From Colletotrichum lupini (taxonomy: Eukaryota; Ascomycota; Sordariomycetes; Glomerellales; Glomerellaceae), in NCBI RefSeq assembly GCF_023278565.1, contig NC_064679.1:1302001-1366000 (forward strand): DNA of 64,000 bases, given 5' to 3'. The translations under genes and the position numbers were made by a program. Shown here in pieces: positions 11,901 to 23,923 of this stretch. How positions within the stretch are numbered: the stretch's first letter is position 1; each line of letters starts with the position of its first letter. The notes under the pieces were generated by a model that worked only from the letters and a program-made list of their open reading frames with translations, was not told where the DNA came from and did not search any database.

Positions 11901-13430
11901 CCGCAAAGCGCGAAGGAGCGAGAAAATTTGACATGAAATTTTGGAAATAAGCCCACCATGAGATGAGGATGACATTCAACCCAGATCTGGATACTCCGAC
12001 CTCGGCTGGTCCGGCATTTGGGCATTCGAGCTTCTTGGTCAAAGAAACTGCGCACGTCTACTCACGGCGTATCTTCAGTCCGCCACCAAATCAGCGCGTG
12101 GATGTCGATGGTAATAGCAATTAGCGATGGCTTCATGACATGCTGCGACATTTATTTCACCTGGCTGGCCCCCCCTTTCCTTCTTTAGGAGGAAAGGGTC
12201 AGCCAGCTTGCGTGATCGGCCTCTGTGTGACTCTTCCACGTCCGGATATCACAGGTTATTTGAGGCATACGCCGTCTGCGTACCCGCCCTGCACCCCACG
12301 ATTAATCACGCCGGACTCCAGCACATGCGCGGTCCCAAAAGCGAAGATGGATCTGCACTCGGCCGGCCGTCCGGCGAGATCTGCGGCCTGTCCAAGACTC
12401 CAAGTGCCAGCAGCGAGGGAGGGGAGTGGGGGTCATCATGTCGGTGCTCTCGCAGTTTCGGAGAGGGCCACCATGTCACCATGCCACCATGCCATGGTGG
12501 TGCCGTATACAGTATCCTCGACTCTCGCGGCTTTTTGGTCCAGAGGAGATGAGACGACACCCTATTTTTTGACTCATCGAATTTAGCTCACCCTGTACTG
12601 TCTCCGGCCCCGGCCCTGGCCCTTGAAACTATGCGCGATTCGCCCGAAATAGGAGGGCTCCGCTCCGCTCCGTCCGTCAGGGCCGTCAACTGAGGCCCAG
12701 AAGAGCGGTTGATTTGGATCCTTGATGCGCGGAAGAAGAAGACGACAGGACCATTTTTTTTTTCTTTGGTTGTAAGGACTTTGAGAGTTCGGGTCAGAGC
12801 CCCGAGAACCGCTGGCCCACAGTCAAAGCACCGTCAAGACGACGACAGCCTCCGTGCCCATTTTCATTCGCCTGCGGCTCGCCATTACTGCTACCCACCT
12901 TATTCAGGTCCATGTGGTAGTACCTTAGTCCATGCTGGTTGCTTGGCTTGCGGTCCTTAACCCTTTGCTGCCAAGCACATCACTTTGACTTTTCACGATT
13001 CAGAGCTGCCACACTTGCCGGGTTCCAGAAACAGTTCGCTGTTCTATTCTACGACTTTGCGGGCCGCAATGAAGAGGCTCGTCCCCGAGTGTTTCCCCGG
13101 GGAATCAGGGTCCGTTTCCGAAAAGCAAAACAACAATGCAAGGTGATGGTACAGAACCGCCAGCTACCGTCCGCCGCGGCTGGGCAATGCCACGTTATGC
13201 CACGCTATGCTGTGCCGTGCTGTCGACGGGGATTCCTTCCCGTCAAGACCTTACCACAGCCGTGGGCTCATGACAAGCCCTCGGCGCTCTTTTCACATCA
13301 AACTCGAACATCCCCCTCTGCGTCGTTATTATGTTGGCGAGGGCCTTTCCACACCCAGCCAGCAAGTGTCTTCCGCCTCGTACCGCCCCCTTTCCAAGCT
13401 TCTCCCTCTCCCTCGAGTGAGGGTTCACAC

Positions 13431-14244
13431 TTATTTGCCGACAGCCTCCTTGACCTTGGTCTCGACCTTGGCCTCGATGGCATCAGCCTTCTTCTGAACA
13501 GTCTCGAACGCGTCCTTGGTTGCGGAAGCCTCCTTTCCTCCCCAGTAGTTGTACTGCATGTAACGGTATCCCTGGGTAAGCTGAGCGCCCTCGTTGATGA
13601 AGTGGCACATGAAGAGGAGGTAGTTCTTGGGCGAGACGGCGAGGGAGTAGCGCATGAAGGTGGCAGAGTAGATGCAGAGAGCACCCGTCATCTGGCCGGA
13701 AATCCTACAAAAAGGAGATGGTGTATCAGCATCTTATCTTGTCCGAGGAAGCGGATAGCGGGGAGACGAGGAAGGATTCGACGTACAGGTCGGGTGACTT
13801 TTGGGTGTCCATGACAGCGGCCAGAGGGATACCAAAGTTAGAGACGGGGCCCCAGAAGTCTGTGGTGCATAACGGGTTAGCTTGCCGTCCAGAGTCCATC
13901 TTGAAGCTATCGCGAGCAGCCGGCACCGGAGTATCGTGGTCCGTAAGCGCCGGGGGTCTGGAGGGGGGCGGTCCGGCACGCCAATCGCGACGGATTCGAT
14001 CAAACGAGCTGCATCAATGATTGTCCGGGACTCGAGGATGCCATGCGATAGCTGGTGATAGCTTCAAGCAAGCTCCCTTTTCCCATTTGCTGTGTGGGAT
14101 AATCCCCGCTAACTCCGGACAACGGAGCCGCGAGAGAATGAAAAAAAATTCGAGCGCGGGCAAAAACGTACGGGTAGAGCAGACATAGTCCGACACAGGG
14201 TTGGACCTGATCTTCGCGTTGATCGCCTTGACAATAGCAGCCAT
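13431..14244 (-). CDS. MPC1: Mitochondrial pyruvate carrier subunit 1
   Basis: Subunit of the heteromeric inner-mitochondrial-membrane carrier that imports cytosolic pyruvate. CDS is complement(13431..13704, 13787..13859, 14172..14244): 420 nt, 139 residues, the usual size. The start MAAIVKAINAKIR leads to SDYVCSTHFWGPVSNFGIPL, the family's first helix region; PDLISGQMT and RYSLAVSPKNYLLFMCHFIN are the other conserved blocks, followed by QLTQGYRYMQYNYW. The C-terminal tail is a soluble helix rich in Lys, Glu and Ala. Donors are GTACGT in both introns. The first intron, 312 nt, is long for this window. The gene lies 6 kb upstream of pyruvate carboxylase on the same strand; both proteins act on cytosolic pyruvate. 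Confidence 0.95.
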
Positions 14245-16149
14245 TTTGCATTTGGTGTTTGTGGTTTGAAAAGGGATTATCGTGAAGGGGCAATTGGCAA
14301 GAGGTTGGTCGGAGAGTGGAAGAGGCGGCGGCGGACAGTTTTCCAGGTTTGGATCGCGAAATTGTTGAGAGGCAGAGGCGATGACCAAAGCTCATTCCTC
14401 CCTCTGCAGACAGACACTGCTGCTGCTGCTGCGGCGCTCCGAAATTTCGCGGGCGCGGACTGGACGTGCACTCTACGCTGGCACACTGTCTGGCACACTC
14501 CCGCGCACCTTAATCGGACGGGACGGGGACTCACAACGGGCGCCTCTTTACTGGCTATTACAGTGCTGGAGGTGCTGTGGCTTCCTTGCTCCCGGGAATA
14601 AAAGGTGGGCATCAAACGGAAATGGTAGAAAAGAAAGGGTCGTGATTGGATAGAATTTTCCAGGTCCGTTTGGAGGAGGGAGATGAGCTGTGATGACTAA
14701 GGTTGCTTACCTCATATTTGAAGGTGAAGTGCGAACCTCGGAAGGATGGGGATGAGGTTGGTGAAAGCCATTGTGCATGGTCAACTTGCGGACAGAAATA
14801 CCCTGATGATTCTGGGGTACAACACTGCTGCGTATTTCTCGAGGTGTCCGTCTTGCGTATACGAGAGATGATAGAGCCTCAAGGGGTGCTGTTTCCAATG
14901 CCGATTTTTGACCTTTGGGTGGTTGACGTGAAGAAGAATTAAGTGATTCATCAAATTGATTTGAAAACAAGAAAGAGAATACAACTCGTCCACCCCCCCC
15001 CCCATCCACTCTCTCTGTTGTTGTTTTTTCTTGCTCCTGCTATCAGAGTAGCTCGAACAATCTTATCCGGAAGAGATAGGTAGCTCAAAGACAGCCAAGG
15101 AATCTAGACCAGGACTGCCGGAGTGGTGGATCGATGTTTGGACGGATCTCTGCGGATTGAACCGAACATCTCGCATTGGAGCGGATGGAGCCGCGGATTG
15201 GGGGGGGGGATGCCATTATCAGCCTAATTTGTGTAATCCTTTTAACTACACCGCATACCTAACAGATCACAGGGAAGTGTTTGCCTGATACGATCCAGTA
15301 ATGTTAAAGATTTGGATAAGGTACCTACCTATGCTGAAGGAAATGGTAGATCTGTCGTTCGTGAGCGTGAAGTGTATGTAGGCCATGGATCATGAAATCA
15401 GAGCCCCCCAATTTGACGCGATATCCGTCTCTCGTCTAGTTACTGGAGCCTGGCGCCTATGGGATCAGTTGTATGGGAGTCTTCCCCATGTTTGTATTGT
15501 AGATTGAGGGGAGCGGGTAAGGCTGACGGATTGGTGCGGATGCCGCATGCGAACCCCCGTCCTCCTCTCTGCCAACATGTATCGGTTCTGCACCGCTTCG
15601 GTTTCAGGCTGTAGCTCCTTTACGGGATGCACGTGTGCACGTTATTTTACAGAATAGCTTACATTCAGTCTGGGCTCACAAAACCGCGGATGAGGTGGAG
15701 GAACCCGGGGCGTGCCGGGGTAGAGGAAAACGCGGGGAAGAAGCGGGATGGTGTTTCTCGGCGATACTTCGTGTGGAGTCCGGGATTGTTCGTTTGCGGG
15801 CTGACGCATGGTGAAGAAGGGGGCTTCGGATGAGATGGCTCGGGGTAGATCTGGGGTTTCGGGGTTGGCTGCTTTTCTGTTTTTGCTTTGGTCGCTCTTT
15901 GTTTCTTTGTATCTGCTGCCGTTGTTAGGGGACGGGACATCATCGGGTTCGCAGCCGGGGAGGTGTAAGTTTGGTAGATGTAGCTCGGGAGTGTACCGGC
16001 GGGTTCCCGGATTTTGTTCCGAGTAAGGTTGGGTGATGGAAAGGTGTCCATCTTGATAGACCATTCAAATTGAGAGTAAAGGTGAGTTTCTAAGTGATGT
16101 GTTTCTCTGCCGGGTTTGTGAGGTCCAGCTGGGTTGAGCACATGGTAGT

Positions 16150-17860
16150 AAATGCTCGTTGACCAGGGCTAGCTTGCTTGTGTTATCAAGGTATCAGGCA
16201 TATTGTAAAGTATTTAACTAGGTTTCCCCACGAGGATTCATCTGCCTGCGCTTTATGATCTCCATAGACCTAAAGATAATTCTCCATGGGGGGCCAAACG
16301 TTCAGATGGTGATTTCGGGATGGGACATTCAAACTGCTCTCTTATATCTTATATATCACAGAGCATGATCAATGGACCGTTATCTGTTGGCCTGTCACTT
16401 TCAAGACCCGGTTTATCAAAGATTGTAAAATCAACCTGAACCTTCTCCTTTCCTTTATCAACTTGGGAAAAAAAAGCAGAGAAACCTCACTTTACTTGTA
16501 ATCTTCCACGTCAGGTCTATAAAGAGAATCTCTGTACTTCAGCGGTTGTTTTCCAGAACACTATAATCTCAAGGGCCTCTTTAGCGTTAACCTGTGGCGG
16601 AATCAAGCTTATGGGGCATGATGAATTGGTGTTTAATGTCTTATAGCAAGGCATCATGCGCAATCTCTCTCACAGATGTGTGCTTGAAGTTGAGGTTGGA
16701 AGCTGGAAGTCAAAGATCGAGAGACTCTAGGTTCCATCTGCTTCGTCTCATCATCAGGCGAATACGTCGATAAGAATGACTTGCAGTTAAGAATGAAGGA
16801 TTAAAAAGGAGGTGAAGCTGTCTTGAATAAGGTGGAAAATAAGGTCACCTGGGCGAACATTCACTCTGCCAACAAGCTATGGCTTTGGCCAGGCCATCCT
16901 ACCAATCCCCAGGAAGTGAGTGCATGTCAACCCCAGCCTTGGGGACCGTGGCAAGCCTTTTTGTATGACGCGAATGATTGGTAAGTAGAGTCTGAACATT
17001 CGCTCAACGATTTCAGACCTTGAGGTACTTAGTATAAAGGTCGTTGCCAATAAATACGCCTTCACAAATGTACGCCAGCCCCGTGTGAAGTCGAAGTTGT
17101 CAGCACATGGTTATACTAGGGAAGGCGTTGGGAAAAAATGTTTTCTATGACTTTCCGTCAATGTGTCACTTTCTCTTTGGCAGAATGGAACCACCATGTC
17201 AACACTTAAAATTGTTCCGTTTGCGTCCGCACTTATCTGTTCTACGAATATAAAGCAAACCTGGTTAAGGAGTAGTGCTAGAATTCTTCTTCCTAAGAGG
17301 ATGCTGTCGAAGCATCATGCTCTTGCCATGACGGTCGCAGGAATGCGATCAAGACTGACCATTCTGTTAGATTCCTTAAATATGGCTAGTAGGAAAGGGT
17401 TTCATTCATACATAGGTCTAGTATGCCGTGAATGAATCCGGCAGTGAACCATGCCTTTGAGCGCTGTTCGCGGCATCACGTGGTAATACTCGATAATTGA
17501 GAGGAGAGGCCGAACGTTAGCCTGTGAGCGTGATAGTCTTTCTTGAGTAGGTCCTTGGGATAGGGGTCTTGGGTTTATGCTATCTTGCCTTGATAAGACT
17601 TCGAGACTAACGACTATGAGGTTTATTATATGTTATTGCTTTTGTTATTTAAAGTATTAATACCGAAGAATATCTAGGGGAAAGATGAGTAGAATAAGGA
17701 GGAAAGATATGTAGAAAGAACTTAGTGACTTTGTCTGAAGTTATAGCTCAGAAGCTATGTAGACCTTTGTTTCTATTGTTAGCAGAAGAGCATTCATCTT
17801 ATCTCTAGTGTTCTAAGGATACCTCATACACTAAGGAAATCGTTCTCGCAGCGTTCTCGC
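16150..17860. other. AT-rich island, possible decayed repeat
   Basis: Base composition shifts to AT-rich with many TA steps and no coding potential, then returns abruptly to GC-rich sequence. In Pezizomycotina such islands are often transposons decayed by repeat-induced point mutation. I see no terminal repeats or transposase remnants here, so that origin is only inferred. Confidence 0.35.
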
Positions 17861-17862
17861 AG
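17841..17862 (+). repeat. Tandem duplication of an 11-mer
   Basis: CGTTCTCGCAG occurs twice, head to tail, exactly where the AT-rich island gives way to GC-rich sequence. Confidence 0.9.
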
Positions 17863-18124
17863 CCTAGGCCCGCCATCGGCAGTGGCTGCCAGATTTCGAG
17901 AAGGCCCACACACGTCGACAGCCTCATCCCCCCTTCGCTCCTTCCCTCCCCAGCACCCCTCGCGTCAAACCCAGGCAGGAAGTTGGCTTATATTCAGGTC
18001 CAGGTCGTCAATCATCAACCAAGCCCAATCGATCCCCATGGTCGAGCGGTATAACGCCCTGGTCCGTTAGTAAAGAACTTGGTATGAAATCTCGAGAAGT
18101 CAACGGATGGAGGATTTCGTAGGG

Positions 18125-18149
18125 GCGCAGTTCGATTTACGAACTGCGC
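18125..18149. repeat. Perfect 10-bp inverted repeat, 5-nt loop
   Basis: GCGCAGTTCG, loop ATTTA, then CGAACTGCGC. It lies about 240 nt beyond the 3' end of the NAD(P)HX dehydratase gene. It could form a hairpin in RNA; no tRNA fits around it. Confidence 0.7.
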
Positions 18150-18388
18150 ACCCGAGCTTTTGCTTTTTCTACCCTCTTGCCCATTTTGATGTCTCCCATT
18201 CCGCGAATGCAACTGACTAGGCAGCTTCTAATTGACCCGGAAATTACCTGACCGGGGTCGAGCATCCTTTTGACGATATTGGGAGCAGCTGTTCAAGGAA
18301 AGAAGCTGACGATCAATGTTGTTCACCGCATGGCATTATCTTCGTCTACTGTACTACGACTACACGATTCCGTAGGCATCCTCTTCCA

Positions 18389-19672
18389 TCACAGCTTGGT
18401 AGCGCCAGCATTGCCATCCACCTCACCAAACAGCGTCATGAAGGCACCGTGGACCTCGTCAGTCAAGTCGCTCGCCTGCAAGCTGCGGCCCTTCTTCAGG
18501 AAAGCACGCCTGGAGCATTCCTATAAGCAATCAGTCAGCCACTAATTCATCCATCATCTCAGCAACGAACACCCAACTTACCCTCGTGATAGCGCTTCCT
18601 CCAAAAGCAGCAAGCCTAACCAACTCATCCTGCTTGATCGTTTCGCCGCCCCTATCCCACAACCCCTCAAGATACGCATGCCTCCACCCCAAAAACGTCG
18701 CTATCGACCCCGTAAGCGTATCTCCCTGCCCGCCACTCCTCTTCAACCCGCCCTGCAGATCAACAACCAACGTATCCCTCCCATTCGAAATAAAGTCCTT
18801 GGCCCCCTTCTGCACAATAGTCACCCCCTCCAACGCCCTCGCCAGCGCCTCGACCTTGGCCGTCTCCTTCTCCTCCCCACCACCACCCGCCTGCTCTTTC
18901 ACCTTCCCCTCATCGACCTCGAGCGCCTTACAAAGCCGCGAGAACTCGACAACGTTGGGCGTCAACACGGCCAGCTCGTAGCCCTTTACCAGCCCGGGAT
19001 CCTTCTGCACGACGAGCAGCGCGTCGGCGTCGAGGACCAGCGGGATCGAGCGCTCGCGGGCGGCGCGGATGACGCGCGCGACGGTCTCCTGCATCAGCGG
19101 GTCGCGGCCGAGTCCGGGCCCGATGACGAGAACGTGTAGGCGGGCGAGCATGTCGATGATGGGACCCGATATCTTCTCCGAGTCCGTTGCTGCGGCTTCC
19201 GCCGCGTCTGATGGGGTTTGGCGCATGAGGGGGTGGACCATCAGGTTTGGCGAGTATGTTTTGATCACTGAAGCCGCGCCGGGGGTGCAGATTACGTGGG
19301 ACTGTGGTTCCAGTTCTCAGCTCAGCACATCATGAGGCATCCCGCGTTGCCCTGATGAAGCCGGGACGTGAGAGACCGGGGCCGGACAAGACTGGACTCA
19401 CCATATCGCATCCTAGCCTGGCACTCGCCATGGCTGAAAAGTACGGCGCGCCCGTGTAATCGACACTGCCACCGAGAACAGCGACGCGGCCCAATTGTCC
19501 TGGTCGTAAAGAGTAAGTAAGAGAGAAGAGCTTCAACCATCACATCGGGACTTTGAACCATGCAATCACCTTTATGGAACTTCTCCAACATGGGCGGAAT
19601 CATCCGCTGCACCCGGCTGAGAACATCTTTCGTTGCCGCAGACATTTCCGGAGTACTAGAGTCAGATGACAT
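18389..19672 (-). CDS. ATP-dependent (S)-NAD(P)H-hydrate dehydratase
   Basis: Metabolite-repair enzyme that dehydrates damaged NADHX and NADPHX back to NADH and NADPH with ATP (the YKL151C/NAXD/CARKD family, ribokinase-like fold). CDS is complement(18389..18520, 18582..19301, 19402..19499, 19570..19672): 1,053 nt, 350 residues. Conserved features are [20 protein letters not shown] near the N-terminus, [33 protein letters not shown] and the catalytic region [17 protein letters not shown]. The C-terminal exon supplies the closing helices. No clear mitochondrial presequence is visible, so I infer a cytosolic form. Its start is about 630 nt from the 3' end of the ATP synthase alpha gene, on the same strand. 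Confidence 0.93.
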
Positions 19673-20305
19673 TATGAGGTTGTATTATTCACAGAGTACG
19701 GTTGAACTTGGGTAGTTGCGCGAGGGGCAATAAGTTAAGTTGACGTTGGGAGCTCTGACAGCCAGATGATGTCACCTGCCGACATCCCGTACTATTTGTG
19801 AGTTGACCCGCTAGGCGGCCGAGGCCGTCCTCAGAATCCGGCGCGCTCTTAAGGGCCCGCCGTCCTCCTCGCGCGTTCCGGGATGCTATTGGGAGTCCGG
19901 CAAGATGATTTGTGAGCGGCAGCTGACTACTTCAACGACGCGGTAGCTTGCCGTTAGTACAGTACAGCGACTGAAATTTCACAATTCGCAGCCGAGCCTC
20001 GTCTGCTTTGCTGTACGAATTTCCAGACTACAACATATCACGGCGAAACAAATTACTAGGAACAAGTTGATGAAAGGACAAAAGGAATCGAGGGCGTTAA
20101 TTGAGTCTTGAGCTCTATTTTACAAGTGGTTCGACTGGAGATCCTTCCCCAAATATCGCGTCCCCTGGTGCTTCCCTCGGACCGGCGCAAAACCCTCGAG
20201 ATTTCCTCACGCCTCTAGGCAAACAAAAACTTCGGTATAGACAGCTACATCAACCCCGAGCGCTCCCAGTCGGACCATTTATTATGTCAGGTGAGACTTA
20301 AAAAT
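19673..20305. other. Promoter of NAD(P)HX dehydratase and 3' flank of ATP synthase alpha
   Basis: A spacer of about 630 nt between two minus-strand genes, with no coding region seen. It must hold the promoter of the downstream gene and the 3' untranslated region of the upstream one. Confidence 0.6.
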
Positions 20306-22584
20306 TTAGCCCAGGAAGCTCTTGGTGAAGGTGGTGATGACGTCCTTGAGGCGGGCCTCAAGGTCCTTGCTGAGGGCACCCTCCTTGTCGATGGTGGCAA
20401 TCAGGTCGGACTCGTTGGTGCGGAGGTGGGACAGGAAGTCAGCCTCCCACTGGAGGATCTTGGCGACGGGGACCGCGTCAAGGTGACCGTTGACACCAGC
20501 GAAGATGAGGGGAACCATCTCGTTGACGGCCATGGGGGAGTACTGCTTCTGCTTGAGAAGCTCGGTCAACTATAGAATTGGTCAGTACTTGTCACGAAAG
20601 GGGGTACCGATGTATTGTCAACTTACGCGTTCACCTCTGCTGAGGGTCTGCTTGGTGGAGGCATCCAAATCGGAACCGAACTGGGCGAAGGCAGCGACCT
20701 CACGGTACTGAGCCAAGAAAAGCTTCAGGGAACCAGCGACTTGCTTCATGGCCTTAAGCTGGGCGGCGGAACCGACACGAGAGACGGAAAGACCGACGTT
20801 AATGGCGGGACGGATACCCTTGTAGAAGAGCTCGGACTCCAAGAAGATCTGGCCGTCGGTAATGGAAATGACGTTGGTGGGAATGTAGGCAGACACATCA
20901 CCACCCTGGGTCTCAATGACGGGAAGGGCAGTCATGGAACCACCACCAAGCTTGTCGTTCATCTTGGCGGCACGCTCGAGAAGACGAGAGTGGAGGTAGA
21001 AAACGTCACCGGGGTAGGCCTCACGTCCGGGGGGACGACGAAGCAGCAGGGACATCTGACGGTAGGCAACGGCCTGCTTAGACAGATCGTCGTAGATGAT
21101 GAGGGAGTGCTTGCCGTTGTCACGGAACCACTCAGCGACGGAGGCTGGAGAGATATGTTAGTTTCCTGTCTTCTGAAAGTTTGACTAAACTGCACGAGTG
21201 TTTACTTACCACCGGTGAAGGGAGCGATGTACTGAAGGGGAGCGGCCTCGGAGGCGGTGGCAGCGACGACGATGGAGTACTTCATGGCATCGTTCTCCTC
21301 AAGGGTCTTGACGAGCTGGGCGACGGTGGAACGCTTCTGACCGACGGCGACGTAGACGCAGTAAAGCTTCTTGGTCTCGTCGTTGGAGTTGTTCCAACGC
21401 TTCTGGTTAAGGATGGCGTCGAGGGCGACGGCAGTCTTTCCGGTCTGACGGTCACCAATGATCAACTCACGCTGACCACGGCCAATGGGAACCATGGCGT
21501 CGATGGACTTAAGACCAGTCTGGACCGGCTGGTTGACGGACTTGCGAGGCAGAATGCCGGGAGCCTTGAGCTGAGCACGGCGCTTCTCCTTGGCGTTAAG
21601 GGGACCCTTGCCGTCAATGGGGTTACCGAGAGCGTCGATGACACGGCCGAGAAGCTCGGGACCGACGGGAACATCGACCTATAGTGTTGTTAATAAACAT
21701 TGGCCGTAGTCGAGTAAGCATGTTGAACCTACAATCTCTCCGGTACGCTTGACAGTCTCGCCCTCCTTGACCAAACGGTCAGAACCGAAAAGCACAACAC
21801 CGACCTGGCCGGCCTCGAGGTTCATGCACATGCCCTTGACGCCGGAGGCGAACCTATAGGTGAAAGAGTTAGACGCGATGCATCTCCGAAGTAAGTAAAG
21901 GGCGCTTAACGTACTCGACAAGCTCCTCAGCCTGGACGTTGGCCATGCCGTGAACACGGGCGATACCATCACTGTTGTTCCCTCGCCGTTAGCAAAAACT
22001 TTTTCTTGGTGCCGATGAGTTGACATGCGAGCTCCTCGTGCAGTCCGATGATGCATTGAAGCTTTTCCGATGGTGGCTCGCGATGCCGAGAGATGCCGCT
22101 TAAACGTACCCGACGGACAGGACGCGGCCGGTCTCGGCGAGACCAGCCTCCTCCTGGACACCACGAATTCTCTGCTCGAGGATGGAAGAAACCTCGGTCG
22201 GGGAAGCCTTGGCCTCGGCGTATGTGCGAGTCTGCATGTTGAAGACGGCGGGTGCGGCATTTCGGGCCTGAGGGTGAAAAAACAGGTTAGCCGAACGGCC
22301 GAAAATGTTATGGGCGGCTCCCGCCCCAAAACAGCAACGCATCCCCCAAGGGAGCTCGATGAAAAGCTCTTCCACGCCAGCAACGCGACTCCCGCGAGGT
22401 CAAAAAAGCTCGGAGGGACCTAATTGGATATCGCGGAATCGATTGCTGATGTTTTTGGATGGAATTGACGTCGGTTCGGGGATGGGGAGGTTGACGGAAG
22501 GTGTGGACTTACGGCGGCGACTCTGCCGGCAGCAGAGACGGCGCCGACGGCGCGCGTCGACTGGCGGAGGGCGTTGCGGAACAT
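20306..22584 (-). CDS. ATP1: ATP synthase F1 subunit alpha, mitochondrial
   Basis: Non-catalytic nucleotide-binding subunit of the F1 head of mitochondrial ATP synthase. CDS is complement(20306..20569, 20627..21144, 21210..21678, 21733..21853, 21915..21971, 22110..22267, 22513..22584): 1,659 nt, 552 residues, matching the fungal length. The first exon, [16 protein letters not shown], is rich in Arg, Ser and Ala and acidic-free, a typical mitochondrial presequence. The Walker A loop is [13 protein letters not shown]. The family block [20 protein letters not shown] follows, then [17 protein letters not shown], the alpha-subunit signature. The C-terminus is the helical domain ending in TKSFLG. 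All seven exon junctions keep the frame. The 245-nt first intron separates the presequence from the mature protein. Confidence 0.97.
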
Positions 22585-23923
22585 ATTAGAAGATCTTGGA
22601 CACTGTCTAGATCGAAGGAGAATCAATTGCAATAGATGCAATTGAGTGGAGGGGAGATTGGGGTTGATGAAGGTGCCTTTGAAGGAGTGCAAATCGAGTC
22701 TTTTTTGGAAGAAGCCCAGTGGAGGGAAAAGAGAGTGAGGAAGCAGTGGAGCCGAAGCTGTGCTGGCCGGCCAATCACGGTGGGCCGTCGAGTTTTGCCT
22801 CAGTCCAACCCGAGATCTCCCTAACAATTTCCGACCACCGCATACGTGCCCGTCGTGGCCCCGTAACCCCGTGAAATGCCTGACTTACATAAGACAGGGG
22901 GAAAAGACGCTCTGGCATTGACAGGTCTTTAACGCGCTGGGAAGGACGATCTAATCTCAACCGAAAGGAAGGGGAACTGGGCCCGAGTGAAAAAAACAAA
23001 AAAAAACATAAAAATTGGTGCCAGTCTGGCTTTCCGCCGCACCCATTGAGTTTGCGATAAAATAGCTGTCGCCATCCATTGCGATACCGGGACTTTTCAG
23101 CCATCGCCCCGGTAATTGTCTAGGTATTATGATAGCTTCAATTATCCCTTGACCTTACCTATTCTCATATCTGCATGCATGCGCTGTTCTCTTAGTCCAG
23201 GTAGCTTCCCAGTGTTGTCCCCCCCCCTTCCCCGGCATTTTTGGTGCAAAGCTCTCCACTGTGCAATTCCACTCTCTTGAGGAATGCTAACCTCTCCGAC
23301 TTCAAGCACTCATTGAGAGCCCAGAGGCACAGGACACAGTGCACGTATACGGAAGGCGTACTGAAGCTGTGGGACTTTGGTGCCTCCATCCGGCCGGGAA
23401 CACCGAGCCTGACCGCCTCGGAGCAATGTGAAATCCGAGTCGCATTTCTGCCGTCAGCCTCGTAGTCTTACCCGCCGTTGAGCCTTGGGGCCAAAATCGA
23501 ATCTCAATGCAACATTGGTCACGTGCAGCCTCAAGAGGTGAGGTCAAATCTTGGCAAGGAAAATTGGCTTACCACTTCACGCGAGATGGGAGACTTAGGC
23601 CGTGAGTACAGTATTGTAGCTTATTTGGACTAAAATAGACTAGCTAAACCACCAACGCCTAGGCCGCTTCCATATCGCGGGCCATCGTCACCAAACAGAA
23701 TCATGAGCAGCATCACGGTAAGAAGGAACTTGTGTTGTAAGCCGGCATGACGCCGGTCGGTCTCTGAGGCCGCGGCTTGACTGAATTTTTGCTCAAGTCA
23801 AGCGTGTTGTATGAACAACTGCTGGAAAGTACATGCCTTATAAGCCAGTTTCCCATTTTTCGCCAACCGTTAACCCAAGCCGTCCCAGTGTCTTTTTTCG
23901 TTCGTCGCAGGAAATGAAAGCAT
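22585..23923. other. ATP1 promoter region and RPL11 3' flank
   Basis: About 1.3 kb with no supported gene. The part next to 22585 must contain the ATP1 promoter. A run of ten C lies at 23219-23228. Confidence 0.6.

Larger units (their letters stand above)
7411..13430. other. 6-kb gene-free spacer between pyruvate carboxylase and MPC1
   Basis: This holds the promoter and leader of pyruvate carboxylase and the 3' flank of MPC1. Open frames are scattered and conflict on both strands; none has a recognisable domain. The longest, a stop-free stretch at 9148..9816 on the minus strand, lacks protein-like composition. Short repeats are present: GGAT units at 8971-8989 and AGGTAC words at 9032-9053, with further copies near 10520 and 10651. 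A noncoding transcript is possible but cannot be shown from sequence. Confidence 0.55.
14245..18388. other. Spacer between MPC1 and NAD(P)HX dehydratase, with an AT-rich island
   Basis: The first several hundred bases must be the MPC1 promoter and include five CTG units at about 14418-14432. C11 (14993-15003) and G10 (15200-15209) runs follow. From about 16.15 to 17.85 kb the sequence becomes visibly AT-richer, without a usable open frame. The island ends at a perfect tandem duplication of an 11-mer (17841-17862). No gene was found. Confidence 0.55.

Noticed and set aside
12939..13814. 291-codon + strand open frame across the MPC1 3' end
   Set aside because: It spans noncoding sequence and the antisense of a well-supported MPC1 exon; no domain or start context.
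18035..18150. Possible tRNA (A-box TGGTCGAGCGG, weak TTCGATT further on)
   Set aside because: The B-box is poor and the TTCGATT lies within a perfect 10-bp hairpin, not in a T arm; no acceptor stem can be formed.
20291..21684. Open frames on the + strand across ATP synthase alpha
   Set aside because: They mirror the exons of ATP1 and have no independent support.
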